Below, one piece after another: positions 1 to 8,829 of a stretch of 64,000 bases of DNA. A program made the position numbers and the translations under genes. The DNA is taken from contig NZ_CP132203.1 of the NCBI RefSeq assembly GCF_030719035.1, positions 2,480,001 through 2,544,000 on the forward strand. Reading direction: 5' to 3'. A model generated the notes under the pieces. That model made no database searches. It was not told where the DNA came from and worked only from the letters and a program-made list of their open reading frames with translations. How positions within the stretch are numbered: the stretch's first letter is position 1; the number at the start of each line of letters is the position of its first letter. Source of the stretch: Hahella sp. HNIBRBA332 (GTDB lineage Bacteria > Pseudomonadota > Gammaproteobacteria > Pseudomonadales > Oleiphilaceae).

Positions 1-2071
1 AATTAGCTAAAGTATTAAATGCTATCTCCAAATTTTTGTTGGTATCAGACAGTTGATTTTCGGCTCGGATCTGCATATGGGGAATATTTTTAGACCTAAT
101 ATAAGTCCAGAATCGACGCAACTCTACGAATACAAATATCGCATGAAACAAGCCTGATGGAGGTCGCATATCTTCCCTCCATGGCGATGGGACCTTATTA
201 TCTGAATTTTCAACAATCTGATATTGCTTCTCAAGGAGATATAGCTTCTGATGACGATATTCATGAATAATAGAATCAGCCAAGTCATAGGCATCAATAA
301 GTTTTCCTCCTTGAACTACAGAAACATATAATGCCCCAGGGACGCTATTATCACTAAAGGAGACAATTTTATTAGGATCCGCACTAGGATCTCGCACAAA
401 TTGCACTGATTTACAAATTGAATTTATCTCATTAAGTAATGCAGGACGCCACTTCTCTATAATTTCAATTGCATTATAAAAAACCAGCTCTGCGTCAAGT
501 GCAGTCTCAGTTCTTTCAAAAATTATAGAGTTTCCAAATGGCACCCGAAGCCATGAATCATTTAAGTGTAGTAATAGTGTTCCTCGCTTAAACTTTTCCA
601 CATTATCTAAAAGCCATCGCGGATAGGTTTTATCAATATTTAGTCTTGTCCCATCCACTCTGCATACTGTCAAGCCATTTTCTATGGAGTTCATGGTACG
701 ACTCCATGCTATAGCTCCAGGCTGTTGTGAAATAACACCTGTATATTCTATCAGCTTATCTGCCACCTCACGCTTAAATTTAGTATCTTTTTCACTAAGA
801 GACATCAGTGCTGATTCCACTCCCAACTTTTGTTCAGATACCGAGCTCTCCCATAAACTTGAAATTATATCGTTACTCATCTCTGCCCTCTCAAACCTTT
901 TCAATTTTCTAATACTCATATCCCCATCAACTAAGCGAGACATAGAAGTTTCAGAGAGGGCTATTTTGACTCGGTTTTGGGCGTGTTTTACAAGCGCTGT
1001 TATTTCTTTGCAATATATTGTTGGATTCTTAAAACCTCCATGATTAAACCTATGCGGCACAGCCCCTCCGCCACATATATCAACAATTTCACATTCTTGA
1101 CATTTTTCACATAAACCATCTTTTTTCAGCAAACTACGATGTGACTTTAGAACCTCAGACCTAGCGATTTTTGAAATTGAGGTTGTTTGAACATTTCCTA
1201 TAATCTTCGTCACCCCATCACCTACGACTTTCATTACATCGAGGTCGTGGTAACTCCCATCAGTTTCAATAGTGACGAGACTAACATCTCCAAAACCGAA
1301 TGCGTCCGTTTCTGATGGCAACCCTACAATTCCATCAAGTAATGCTTCAAAAGTTCTGATTTTGAGATGGGGAAACTCATCGAACCATAGATCAAAGGCT
1401 TCAAGAAGCCAATCTTGATAGAGGTCTGTTTTCTCTGAACGCCCTGGCGGAGGCCTCAAGTAATGAGCATCAGGCAATAAAAAGTCAAGTTTTGGAACTT
1501 GATGGGCGTTGAAAAATTCAAATAGTTTGCGAGGTTCTATTGATGGATCAATAACTGAAATAACTCCCGAAAATACTTCTGGAGTCTTTTTGAGTAACTC
1601 AAGTGCACTGAGAGCCTTTGCAAAACTGGAGCGACCTCGCCTAGTTGTTCGATGTAGATCGTTTGCTTCTTTGGGACCGTCTAGACTTAAGGACACACCT
1701 ATATTTGCTTTTTTAAGCTTATCAAGAGCCAATTCTGTTAGAAGTATCCCATTAGTTTGTAAACTAATATCAACCTGTATAGTCTCGCTAAGACTATCTC
1801 TGATTAGCTGTGCAAATTCAACCAACTCAGGAACGCCCATTAAGAGGGGCTCACCTCCATGAAATATAACTACACATTGACGTAATTCTTTTTCTTTTAC
1901 ATAGGTGTAAAGTTGCCCTACAAAAGCCAATCTGTCCTCCATACTTAGTATTCGAGGCATTGAGCGCCAGCTCTGATCGGCATGATGGTACACATAGCAG
2001 TAGTCGCAATCTAAGTTGCACCTAGATGCGACTTTCAACAAGAAGGAGGTAAGCCTAACCTCGCTCTCCAC
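1..2071 (-). CDS. FxsB-like radical SAM/SPASM peptide maturase fused to a HExxH domain (3' end outside window)
   Basis: My translation of the minus strand is open from a GTG at 2071 to the window edge (690 codons, no stop). Residues 18-25 hold the radical SAM cluster motif CNLDCDYC, followed by YHHADQSWR, then HGGEPLL, SLDGPKEANDLHR and DFLLPDAHYLRPPPGR, a pattern I associate with FxsB-type cyclophane-forming maturases. SPASM cysteines lie near 317-333 (LCEKCQECEIVDICGGG). A long C-terminal region has HEYRH at about 603-607, the HExxH signature of the peptide beta-hydroxylase-like domain fused to some FxsB proteins. The start lies 12 bases past the precursor stop and has no good Shine-Dalgarno, which suggests translational coupling. 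Expected role: SAM-dependent crosslinking, perhaps plus hydroxylation, of the precursor at 2083-2271. The C-terminus is not visible. Confidence 0.88.
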   Translation of the reverse strand, partial: MESEVRLTSFLLKVASRCNLDCDYCYVYHHADQSWRSMPRILSMEDRLAFVGQLYTYVKEKELRQCVVIFHGGEPLLMGVPELVEFAQLIRDSLSETIQVDISLQTNGILLTELALDKLKKANIGVSLSLDGPKEANDLHRTTRRGRSSFAKALSALELLKKTPEVFSGVISVIDPSIEPRKLFEFFNAHQVPKLDFLLPDAHYLRPPPGRSEKTDLYQDWLLEAFDLWFDEFPHLKIRTFEALLDGIVGLPSETDAFGFGDVSLVTIETDGSYHDLDVMKVVGDGVTKIIGNVQTTSISKIARSEVLKSHRSLLKKDGLCEKCQECEIVDICGGGAVPHRFNHGGFKNPTIYCKEITALVKHAQNRVKIALSETSMSRLVDGDMSIRKLKRFERAEMSNDIISSLWESSVSEQKLGVESALMSLSEKDTKFKREVADKLIEYTGVISQQPGAIAWSRTMNSIENGLTVCRVDGTRLNIDKTYPRWLLDNVEKFKRGTLLLHLNDSWLRVPFGNSIIFERTETALDAELVFYNAIEIIEKWRPALLNEINSICKSVQFVRDPSADPNKIVSFSDNSVPGALYVSVVQGGKLIDAYDLADSIIHEYRHQKLYLLEKQYQIVENSDNKVPSPWREDMRPPSGLFHAIFVFVELRRFWTYIRSKNIPHMQIRAENQLSDTNKNLEIAFNTLAN

Positions 2072-2082
2072 GGCGATAGCAA

Positions 2083-2271
2083 CTATGACCGGTTGTGGCG
2101 GTGATGCATACGATCATAACTTGTTATCACTTCACTAGCGTTTGTGGTCTTTAATACCCTACTTTGTAGCCGCTGCAATGCTAAATTGGATGAAGTGTTA
2201 CGTAGCAAGGCATCCCTTACCGGATTTCTAACAGAAGCTTCAGCTCCGTGGTTTTCGTTCTCTTTACTCAT
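2083..2271 (-). CDS. Candidate RiPP precursor peptide, C-terminal YDR/HHR/HNR core
   Basis: This 62-residue peptide is directly upstream of, and co-oriented with, the radical SAM maturase. A strong GGAGGG box (2278-2283) precedes the ATG. The first ~50 residues are polar and helical (leader-like); the last eleven, YDRMHHRHNRS, hold three aromatic-X-Arg triplets: Y52-D-R54, H56-H-R58 and H59-N-R61. Three-residue cyclophane enzymes join an aromatic ring to the residue two positions on, so each triplet is a plausible crosslink site. The FxSxx tail of classical FxsA is absent. Precursor status is inferred from size, position and C-terminal motif; the product is unknown. Confidence 0.75.
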   Translation of the reverse strand: MSKENENHGAEASVRNPVRDALLRNTSSNLALQRLQSRVLKTTNASEVITSYDRMHHRHNRS

Positions 2272-2304
2272 GATTTGCCCTCCATTAGCTGGTCAAAAAA
2301 AATA

Positions 2305-2530
2305 CTAGCCCTCGAAGTGGAAACGCGCAACTTGATCAGTTAATTTTTTAGCTTCATACGGAAGTTCATCGAGCATAGACGACTTAGGAAACTCGCCAAT
2401 CCATCGAATGAACACGGCACGCAATATTTTTTAGTCCACATGTAAAGAGGAACTCTTTCTTACATTATTGAGGTCAAAAGCTATGCCATCGTTGAATAAC
2501 GACTAGATTACCAAGTACTTCCTTTACAAT
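2305..2530 (-). pseudogene. Decayed small gene upstream of the RiPP precursor
   Basis: The minus strand has protein-like stretches broken by a frame change and an in-frame TAA: VKEVLGNLVVIQRWHSF, then in another frame AFDLNNVRKSSSLHVD, stop, and KILRAVFIRWIGEFPKSS continuing to RFHFEG and TAG at 2305-2307. Residue composition and frame continuity suggest a broken gene. I do not recognise the family. The remaining ~100 bases before 2628 show nothing clear except the next gene's ribosome binding site. Confidence 0.3.
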
Positions 2531-2627
2531 TAACGCCTTATACCAGATGATCTCGCTCGTAGCTGAACCGATCACTTAAGGTTGGTTTACGGTGGAGCCA
2601 AACTAATTTCGACATGGAGACACAGGC

Positions 2628-3164
2628 ATGAGCGCCGCACTTTTGATTATCGATATGCAAGTTGGATTATGCACAGGTGACGAAGCCGCGTTCGCTGTCG
2701 ACAACCTGATTGCGCGCATCAATGACCTTGCTGCAAAGGCGCGAAAGGCCAAGGCGCCGGTCATCTTTATGCTGCATGAAGAGTCTGCGGGGACGTTGGT
2801 GTATGAAACGGAGGGCTGGCGCTTGAGTCCAGACCTTACTTCCGCACCTGAAGATATCCACTTGCGTAAAAAGACACCCAACTCTTTCCACCAAACCGAT
2901 TTACACGCCCTGCTCCAACAACATGGCGTGACGCGCCTGGTCGTTTGCGGTCAGCAGACCGAACTTTGCCTCGACACCACTGTGCGTCAGGCGCTTCCTT
3001 TGGGTTACCAGGTCACCCTGGTGAAAGACGGCCACTCCACCTGCGACAACGGCATACTTACCGCCCAACAGATCATTGCGCATCACAATCAATTGCTGCA
3101 GTACATGGGTGGATTCGGCGTGGGAGTTGAGGTGGTTGAAGCCTCATCAGTGACGTTCCAGTAA
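2628..3164 (+). CDS. Isochorismatase-family cysteine hydrolase
   Basis: 178 residues spanning one whole isochorismatase-like domain. LLIIDMQVG gives the catalytic Asp (D9), a Lys pair at 81-82 follows HLR, and CGQQTELCLDTTVR gives the nucleophile Cys (C114), completing the Asp-Lys-Cys triad of cysteine hydrolases such as nicotinamidases. The usual cis-peptide segment before the Cys is present in variant form. GGAGACACAGGC precedes the ATG. Monocistronic and probably cytosolic; substrate not predictable. Confidence 0.85.
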   Translation: MSAALLIIDMQVGLCTGDEAAFAVDNLIARINDLAAKARKAKAPVIFMLHEESAGTLVYETEGWRLSPDLTSAPEDIHLRKKTPNSFHQTDLHALLQQHGVTRLVVCGQQTELCLDTTVRQALPLGYQVTLVKDGHSTCDNGILTAQQIIAHHNQLLQYMGGFGVGVEVVEASSVTFQ

Positions 3165-3203
3165 ATATTCCGCCTTGAAGTGAGAGCCATTCGCCGGTCG
3201 CTC

Positions 3204-3620
3204 TCACTCCTCACAGGCGCTCTCCCCTATCTCCATCAATTGAAAATCATACCCGCCGTAGCCTTTGTGGAAAGGACGGAGGTAGTCGATGGGAAACTGG
3301 TGCAGCACGCCCTTCATGCACACGGAAATCTGGCTGTCTGAGAGCAAATTCGCCAGGCGTGTAGCGACTTCGTCTTGCGCTTCCGAATCGCTGTAGGGAT
3401 AAATCAGTTTATTGACGTACTGCTGATATTTTTCTGCGCCAACGGACTCGACATCAAACGCGATGCAGTTTCCTCTCGCGCAGTTGTAGGTGACGGGAAT
3501 GGCTTTGAGAGCGACGGTTTCATCGCTTTTAATTTGCCGCAAATAGGGTCCCAGCACACGAAAAACAAGGAGAACCAAAATAGCTATTACAACCAGAGAT
3601 ATTGCCGTTTTCTTAATCAT
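3204..3620 (-). CDS. Membrane-anchored hypothetical protein
   Basis: 138 residues from the ATG at 3620; an in-frame ATG at 3695 would add 25 residues ahead of the hydrophobic segment. With the shorter start, MIKKTAISLVV and the following hydrophobic run to ~25 form an N-terminal membrane anchor or signal. The exported part has four cysteines (NCARGNC, SVC, ESAC), suggesting a periplasmic domain with disulfides. Neither start has a strong ribosome binding site. Family not recognised. Confidence 0.6.
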   Translation of the reverse strand: MIKKTAISLVVIAILVLLVFRVLGPYLRQIKSDETVALKAIPVTYNCARGNCIAFDVESVGAEKYQQYVNKLIYPYSDSEAQDEVATRLANLLSDSQISVCMKGVLHQFPIDYLRPFHKGYGGYDFQLMEIGESACEE

Positions 3621-3773
3621 ATCTACTACTAAAAATCTGTATTTCGCCGGGTTAACGCATTCCCTGCCATGACTCAGTTCCAATAACGCCATCATGCAAG
3701 AGAGGCTTTTCAGGCTCTCGGCTACAGGCGAAATAGAGTCAGTTTGTTATGTATGTTCAAGGGGAGTTAACTA

Positions 3774-3929
3774 AGTAAACTCGGTGGCAAGACAGTAACA
3801 GATGCGATCTCTTTCACAATATCGCAAACGGACTACGCCCCGACCAGGAGGCGCAATATTGGCTGAATTTTGTGCGAGTTATGGATGATAACGGCGAGCT
3901 AAAGGTCCTGATGCTTTCGCCATTCCCCC
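3774..3929 (+). pseudogene. Possible coding remnant beside the AraC gene
   Basis: A plus-strand frame reads DLFHNIANGLRPDQEAQYWL, then NFVRVMDDNGELKVLM, ending at a TGA near 3929 after a TAA near 3774. The composition looks like real protein, but there is no start codon with a ribosome site and its 3' end overlaps the 3' end of the AraC gene antisense. Probably the tail of a deleted gene; family not recognised. Confidence 0.2.
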
Positions 3930-4726
3930 GGTGAGTATCCGACACAGGCCTTGAACGCGCGCGACAACGCCGCCTCGCTCCCATAGCCCACCTCCCCCGC
4001 AATCAACTTGAGCGGCTCCCCCTGCATCAGGGCCCGTTGCGCAAGGCTTATACGCCAGCGTTGCAGGTAGACGCCCGCCGTGCATCCGACGCGATCGCGA
4101 AACAGGTTGGCGAATACACTGCGCGACATACCCGCGTGATCAGCCAGTTTTTCCAGTGACCAGTCCTCCCCGGGCTGTTCATGAATGGCGACTAACGCCA
4201 TCCGTAATCGCGGGTGCGCCATTCCCGCCAACATACCGACCTGAGTGCGTCCCTCTTCCATTAAATACCTCAGCACCTGTATCAGGACGACTTCAAAAAG
4301 GCGGTCCAACACCGCCTGTCGCCCACAATAACCGGCAAAAGCTTCCTGAAATAATAAATCCAATACTGGCGCAGCGCCCGGCAATGCGGAAAGAGGCAGG
4401 CAAACGAATTCCGGCAGCGCCGCGACGACAGGGTTGTTCGCCCCGCCCTCAAAACTCAGGTTGGCGCAGGCGAAATCAGCGCCGACCACCGGATCCGTGA
4501 TAAAGCGGTGAGGTAAAGGCCGCGGATAAAACAACAGACTCGGCTCCGCCACTTCAGCGACTACCTTCCTGCCATGCCGTACTTCCACAGCGCCCTGGCG
4601 CACCAAATGAAGCTGACCGAATTCATCTTTGCCGAACAAGTCCGTGACGCCATACAAAGGACCGGTATTGAACACTCGCGCATTAATAGAAAAGTGCTCC
4701 AGCAGCGCCGCCAACCGATCTACCAT
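3899..4726 (-). CDS. AraC-family transcriptional regulator
   Basis: 275 residues. The N-terminal ~150 form a cupin-like sensor (LFGKDEFGQLHLVRQGAVEV, FYPRPLPHRF). The C-terminal ~100 hold two helix-turn-helices typical of AraC/XylS: SLEKLADHAGMSRSVFANLF and IAGEVGYGSEAALSRAFK, ending VGYSPGEWR. It is divergent from the exported alpha/beta hydrolase at 4854 with 127 bp between them, so the hydrolase is its likely target. Effector unknown. Confidence 0.88.
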   Translation of the reverse strand: MVDRLAALLEHFSINARVFNTGPLYGVTDLFGKDEFGQLHLVRQGAVEVRHGRKVVAEVAEPSLLFYPRPLPHRFITDPVVGADFACANLSFEGGANNPVVAALPEFVCLPLSALPGAAPVLDLLFQEAFAGYCGRQAVLDRLFEVVLIQVLRYLMEEGRTQVGMLAGMAHPRLRMALVAIHEQPGEDWSLEKLADHAGMSRSVFANLFRDRVGCTAGVYLQRWRISLAQRALMQGEPLKLIAGEVGYGSEAALSRAFKACVGYSPGEWRKHQDL

Positions 4727-4853
4727 AAAAATACCCTAAGTTAATTTTCAGATACCATTTATGATAAATCGTATCCGGCATAGGGGTAAAGTTGCTCCTG
4801 CTTGTTGGCCAAGACCACTAGCGCCATAAACATCAAAGCACTAAGGAGACATC

Positions 4854-5810
4854 ATGAAACCACTTACCCGCCCTCTCAGCGCACTGACCCTGGCGTTTTT
4901 CACACTGACTGGCGCTGCGCAGGCGTCCGCCGCCGAGACGTCCGCAACCAGGCATTCCGCCCCAGTGATAGCCCAGACCGCGAACTACATCACCACCCGT
5001 GACGGCGTACAGATCTACTACAAAGACTGGGGTCCCAGAGACGCCCCCGTGGTCGTCTTCAGCCATGGCTGGCCTCTGAGTTCGGATAGCTGGGAGTCGC
5101 AGATGCTGTTCCTGGCTGACAAGGGGTATCGCGTTGTGGCGCATGACCGCCGCGGCCACGGCCGCTCCAGTCAGCCCTGGGAAGGCAATGATATGGATCA
5201 TTATGCGGATGATCTCGCCGCAGTGATCGAAACACTGGACCTGCAAGATGTCACTCTGGTGGGATTCTCCACAGGCGGCGGAGAAGTGGCGCGCTACATC
5301 GGTCGACATGGAACGCAGCGGGTCAAAAAGGCGGCTTTGATCTCGGCGGTAACGCCCCTGATGCTGAAGACGGACAACAACCCCATCGGCTTGCCGCTGA
5401 AAGTGTTTGACGATATCCGTAATGCATCTCTCAAAGACCGCTCCCAGCTCTATCTAGATATCGCTTCGGGCCCCTTCTTCGGCTTCAACCGTCCCGGCGT
5501 CCAAAAGTCTCAAGGGATGATCCAGTCATTCTGGGCTCAGGGTATGCAAGGCGGGCACACAAATACCTACGACTCAATCGCCGCCTTCTCCGCCACAGAC
5601 TTCCGCGATGATCTGAAGAAGTTCGACATTCCTACGCTCATCGTACACGGCGACGACGACCAGCTCGTCCCCATCGACGCCTCCGCCCGCGCCGCTGTGA
5701 CACTGATCAAAAACGCCAAACTCATCGAATACCCAGGAGCGCCCCACGGCCTCACGGACACTCATAAAGATCGGCTGAATCAGGATTTGCTGGCCTTTGT
5801 GAAGCAGTAA
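4854..5810 (+). CDS. Exported alpha/beta hydrolase (non-heme chloroperoxidase/arylesterase type)
   Basis: 318 residues. A cleavable signal peptide covers about 1-27 (LTLAFFTLTGAAQASA). The mature part has HGWP (71-74, oxyanion region), nucleophile elbow GFSTG with S139, acid loop IVHGDDDQLVP and catalytic His in PGAPHGL (H298). RRGHGRSSQPWEGNDMDHYA is characteristic of the cofactor-free haloperoxidase/esterase group. AAGGAGACATC precedes the ATG. Predicted periplasmic or secreted esterase, probably controlled by the divergent AraC protein. Confidence 0.88.
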   Translation: MKPLTRPLSALTLAFFTLTGAAQASAAETSATRHSAPVIAQTANYITTRDGVQIYYKDWGPRDAPVVVFSHGWPLSSDSWESQMLFLADKGYRVVAHDRRGHGRSSQPWEGNDMDHYADDLAAVIETLDLQDVTLVGFSTGGGEVARYIGRHGTQRVKKAALISAVTPLMLKTDNNPIGLPLKVFDDIRNASLKDRSQLYLDIASGPFFGFNRPGVQKSQGMIQSFWAQGMQGGHTNTYDSIAAFSATDFRDDLKKFDIPTLIVHGDDDQLVPIDASARAAVTLIKNAKLIEYPGAPHGLTDTHKDRLNQDLLAFVKQ

Positions 5811-6229
5811 ACAGGGACCTTCGCCCTATACTACTATTGCAAAAGCGCCATAAAAGTTTCACCAAATATTCCACAAACACAGCGCAGCCGACTTCTAGAA
5901 TTAGCAGGGTTAGCGGTAGACCTTTTGTGTAAGTAATACCTCGGAATCAGGAGGCGTCTTTCGCCGCCTTGCTAAAAGGGAAGTCCAGGATTGACAGGGT
6001 TCAAGCTAACCTGGAATCACCTCCGCATAAATGCTGAAGACTGAACAAACACCTCTTGGGGGCGGCCCAGCCCCCGTTTTTAATCTCGGCAATATCGTAT
6101 AACAACTGAGGGAAGCCTCACGCGCAGAGGCTGGTTTAAGCCTCCTTGATCACCCTGCCTGCCACTTCAACGCTGAACTTTCGAGACAATCCCGCGCTTT
6201 CGATTCAGCTTTCTGTAACTATCCAAACG
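5811..6229. other. Intergenic region with hairpins
   Basis: No gene seen. A small inverted repeat lies near 5955-5975 (GGAGGCG/CGCCGCC), another near 5985-6015 (TCCAGG/CCTGGA), and an intrinsic terminator at 6058-6081 is listed separately. The rest is unexplained spacer between convergent genes. Confidence 0.5.
6058..6081 (+). terminator. Rho-independent terminator
   Basis: GGGGGC, six-base loop, GCCCCC, then G and five T on the plus strand. It would end plus-strand transcription from the hydrolase gene about 250 bp upstream. Confidence 0.7.
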
Positions 6230-6655
6230 CTATGGGTTCGCCTCACGATAGGCATCCAGCGGCGTCAACATGGCCCCGTCACGCTTCAATGCGCTATCGA
6301 TAACTTCAACAATGCGTCTGTTCGGCCAGGGCTTACAGGTGATCTTGAGCAACTCATTAAAGGCGTCTTCTTCCCGACCCTGTCCATGAATTAACGCCAA
6401 GGCGCCATACCCTATGGCCGTGGAGCGGCTTACGCCTGCGTGACAATGGATGATCAGGCGGTTTTCGGAGCGCTCAAGAATCGCCTGCAGGGTGTTCAGG
6501 GCGTTGCTGATCACCGCATCAAAATGGTAAGTGGCTTCCGCTCTTTCCTGGTCAAATAGTCTGATGATGTGATGCGCTTCCACACGGTATAAACATGAAA
6601 TTTGCAACGGCAAGGCAGAGACGGTAGAGGTCACAACAATATCCTTATTGGTCAT
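6230..6655 (-). CDS. Protein tyrosine / dual-specificity phosphatase-like protein
   Basis: 141 residues from ATG 6655; a TTG at 6673 would add six. IIHCHAGVSRSTAIG carries the full CX5R active site (C71 and R77 by the shorter start) with the SRS continuation of dual-specificity phosphatases. It is close to the minimum size for the fold, but a beta-strand start (IVVTSTVSAL) and the phosphate loop are present. Neither start has a good ribosome site. Substrate unknown. Confidence 0.78.
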   Translation of the reverse strand: MTNKDIVVTSTVSALPLQISCLYRVEAHHIIRLFDQERAEATYHFDAVISNALNTLQAILERSENRLIIHCHAGVSRSTAIGYGALALIHGQGREEDAFNELLKITCKPWPNRRIVEVIDSALKRDGAMLTPLDAYREANP

Positions 6656-6743
6656 AGGGCTTGATTGCGCCAAAGCCTATCAGCCGTAGCAGAAGATTGA
6701 CAACCTCAGCGTCCAGCCGGACCGACCGGACGCAGACTTGTTT

Positions 6744-7718
6744 TTATACTGACAGCAACACAGCTCCGACAGTCTGCCCACTTTGCAGCAAGGCATGGGC
6801 TTGCGCGGCCTGCTCCAACGGAATTGTATCCGCGATATCCACGGCTAACCCATTCGCCAGTTGCTCCATGACCGCATCGCCGCTGATCCGGTAGTGGCGT
6901 AAATCCATCATATGCAGCAACACGCTGGGGCGGGTGAATTGGACCGCACGCGACATGGCTTCCATAGGCAGGCTCTGCAACATGCCGGAGGGTTGCCCAA
7001 TGCTGGCGACGGCGCCAAAGGCCCCGGCGCTCGCCAGGCTTTGCACTAGCGTGTCCGCGCCAACGCCATCGATGACGTAGTCCACGCCAGCGCCGTCAGT
7101 GAGCTTTTTTACGGCTTCAGCAAAGTCCTGCTCGCGATACAGAATCACATCGTCGTAGCCTTTGCGGCGGGCGATCTCCGCTTTTTCCGCATTGCCTACG
7201 GTCCCGATTAATCTCACGCCCAGCTTGCTCGCCCACTGTCCCAATACCTGCCCCAGTCCGCCGGCAGCAGCGTGAACCAGCATCGATTCCCCAGCCCCAA
7301 CAGATCGGACCCGATGCAATAGCATGTGGGCGGTCATTCCCCGCAACAACGCCGACGCCGCTGCTTCATCGGAAACCGAGTCAGGAACGGGCAATAATCT
7401 CTCCGCCGCCACATTTCGATGACTGGCGTAGCTTCCTAACGGAAAGCCGGCATAGGCGACGCGCTGACCAAGACTCAAGCCCGTGACGCCATCTCCCAAC
7501 GCTTCAACCACGCCCACAGCTTCAACGCCCAATACGCGGGGCTCATCAGTCATGGGATAAAGACCGCAACGGAAGTAGATATCCACGAAGTTCACTCCCA
7601 CCATACGGTGGCGAAGGCGGACTTCTCCTGGGGCCGGGGGCGATAGTTGAAAGGTCGCCGGCTGCAATACGGACGGCTCGCCAATTTGGGACATTTCTAT
7701 ACGGATAGGCGTACTCAT
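6744..7718 (-). CDS. Zinc-independent quinone oxidoreductase (MDR superfamily)
   Basis: 324 residues. The ATG at 7718 is chosen over 7739 because AAGGAG sits correctly before it. The N-terminal GroES-like half has GVNFVDIYFRCGLYP, typical of the zeta-crystallin/QOR group, and lacks zinc ligands; the Rossmann half has LVHAAAGGLGQVLGQWA for NADPH. Expected reaction: NADPH-dependent reduction of quinones or enones in the cytosol. It is divergent from a LysR gene with a palindrome in the shared region, so it is the likely target of that regulator. Confidence 0.88.
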   Translation of the reverse strand: MSTPIRIEMSQIGEPSVLQPATFQLSPPAPGEVRLRHRMVGVNFVDIYFRCGLYPMTDEPRVLGVEAVGVVEALGDGVTGLSLGQRVAYAGFPLGSYASHRNVAAERLLPVPDSVSDEAAASALLRGMTAHMLLHRVRSVGAGESMLVHAAAGGLGQVLGQWASKLGVRLIGTVGNAEKAEIARRKGYDDVILYREQDFAEAVKKLTDGAGVDYVIDGVGADTLVQSLASAGAFGAVASIGQPSGMLQSLPMEAMSRAVQFTRPSVLLHMMDLRHYRISGDAVMEQLANGLAVDIADTIPLEQAAQAHALLQSGQTVGAVLLSV

Positions 7719-7820
7719 TCTGAACTCCTTAATGCTCATACTGTGGTGGGTGTCCTGTTAAGCTCCGCAAACTTTAACTGCCACATGCTTTGTAGAAAAT
7801 TCCCCAAATCCACACAGTGT

Positions 7821-7838
7821 TTGTGCATAATTGCACAA
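7821..7838. promoter_or_regulatory. LysR-type operator palindrome
   Basis: TTGTGCATAATTGCACAA is a perfect 7-bp-arm inverted repeat with a TAAT centre; the outer T and A fit the T-N11-A LysR box inside it. It touches the LysR ATG at 7838, suggesting autorepression and control of the divergent oxidoreductase. Confidence 0.6.
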
Positions 7839-8695
7839 TGAAATCGATTAACTGGGATGACATCCGCTATTTCCTGGCGCTTGCCGAGGCGGGCGGCCTT
7901 TCCGCCGCCGCGCGCACGCTTTCGGTCGAGCACAGCACCGTTGCGCGTCGGGTGGATATGTTGGAGCGGGAGTTGGAAGTGAAGTTGTTTGATCGTCTGC
8001 CGCGACGTTGGCGTCTCACTGAAGACGGTCAAAACTTATTGGAGCCTGCGCGTCAAATGGCGTCCCAGGCGCAAAGCTTTACCCGGATCGCTGACGGCAT
8101 TTCCGGTCTGACAGGCAGCGTACGCATTTCAACACCGCCATTGCTGGCCAGTCTGATTCTCGCGCCGCGCTTGAACGAATTGCGAAAACAATTGCCGCAC
8201 ATTGAACTGGAACTGGTGGGCGATCTGCAAAACGCCGACCTTCATGAGCGCGAGGCGGATATCGCCCTGCGTATGCGCCGCCCGGAGCAGCCGGACCTGG
8301 CGGCGCGTCCGTTGACCAAGCTGGAGTACGGTCTTTATGCCAGCCGTGACTATCTGGCGATGCATTCCAACGAACAATGGGAGTACGTCGGCTACGAACG
8401 CAGTATGCAATCCGCTCCACAACAGCAGTGGCTGGACACGCTGTCCCGCACGTCGTTGGTTTTCCGCTCCAATGATCTGAACGTGCTCGCCAGCGCGATT
8501 GCCGGCGGCGTAGGCGTTGGCGTCTTACCCTGTTTCATGGAGCGCTTTTATCCTCAGTTACAGCACATCCGTGAACCAGCCTGTCCGATTGTGCGGGAAC
8601 TGTGGCTGGTCATCCACCCGGACCTGAGAAAATCGCCGCGAGTCCGCATGGTTGCGGACGCCCTGATCGCCTTATTTGAGACCGGCGTCATATAA
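7838..8695 (+). CDS. LysR-family transcriptional regulator
   Basis: 285 residues from ATG 7838; the GTG at 7817 lies inside the likely operator. The N-terminal winged helix-turn-helix reads INWDDIRYFLALAEAGGLSA with VEHSTVARRVDMLE, ending FDRLPRRWRLTEDG. The rest is the LysR substrate-binding fold (GSVRISTPPLLASLILAPRL, AIAGGVGVGVLPCFM). It faces the quinone oxidoreductase, its probable target. There is no strong ribosome site because the palindrome fills that position. Confidence 0.9.
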   Translation: MKSINWDDIRYFLALAEAGGLSAAARTLSVEHSTVARRVDMLERELEVKLFDRLPRRWRLTEDGQNLLEPARQMASQAQSFTRIADGISGLTGSVRISTPPLLASLILAPRLNELRKQLPHIELELVGDLQNADLHEREADIALRMRRPEQPDLAARPLTKLEYGLYASRDYLAMHSNEQWEYVGYERSMQSAPQQQWLDTLSRTSLVFRSNDLNVLASAIAGGVGVGVLPCFMERFYPQLQHIREPACPIVRELWLVIHPDLRKSPRVRMVADALIALFETGVI

Positions 8696-8829
8696 GGCTC
8701 TCCTGCTTGTCGCCGTGCTTTATCTTTGCCGTCGGCCGTTCTATATTCGCTATCAGGACGTTGAGCTGTTGTTGATGCAGTTATTTCATGCCGCAGCGAA
8801 CCACTCACACGCCACAAGGAGGCTCACAA

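Noticed and set aside
684..1862. Plus-strand open frames opposite the radical SAM maturase
   Set aside because: Antisense shadows; the minus strand carries a continuous reading frame with clear motifs.
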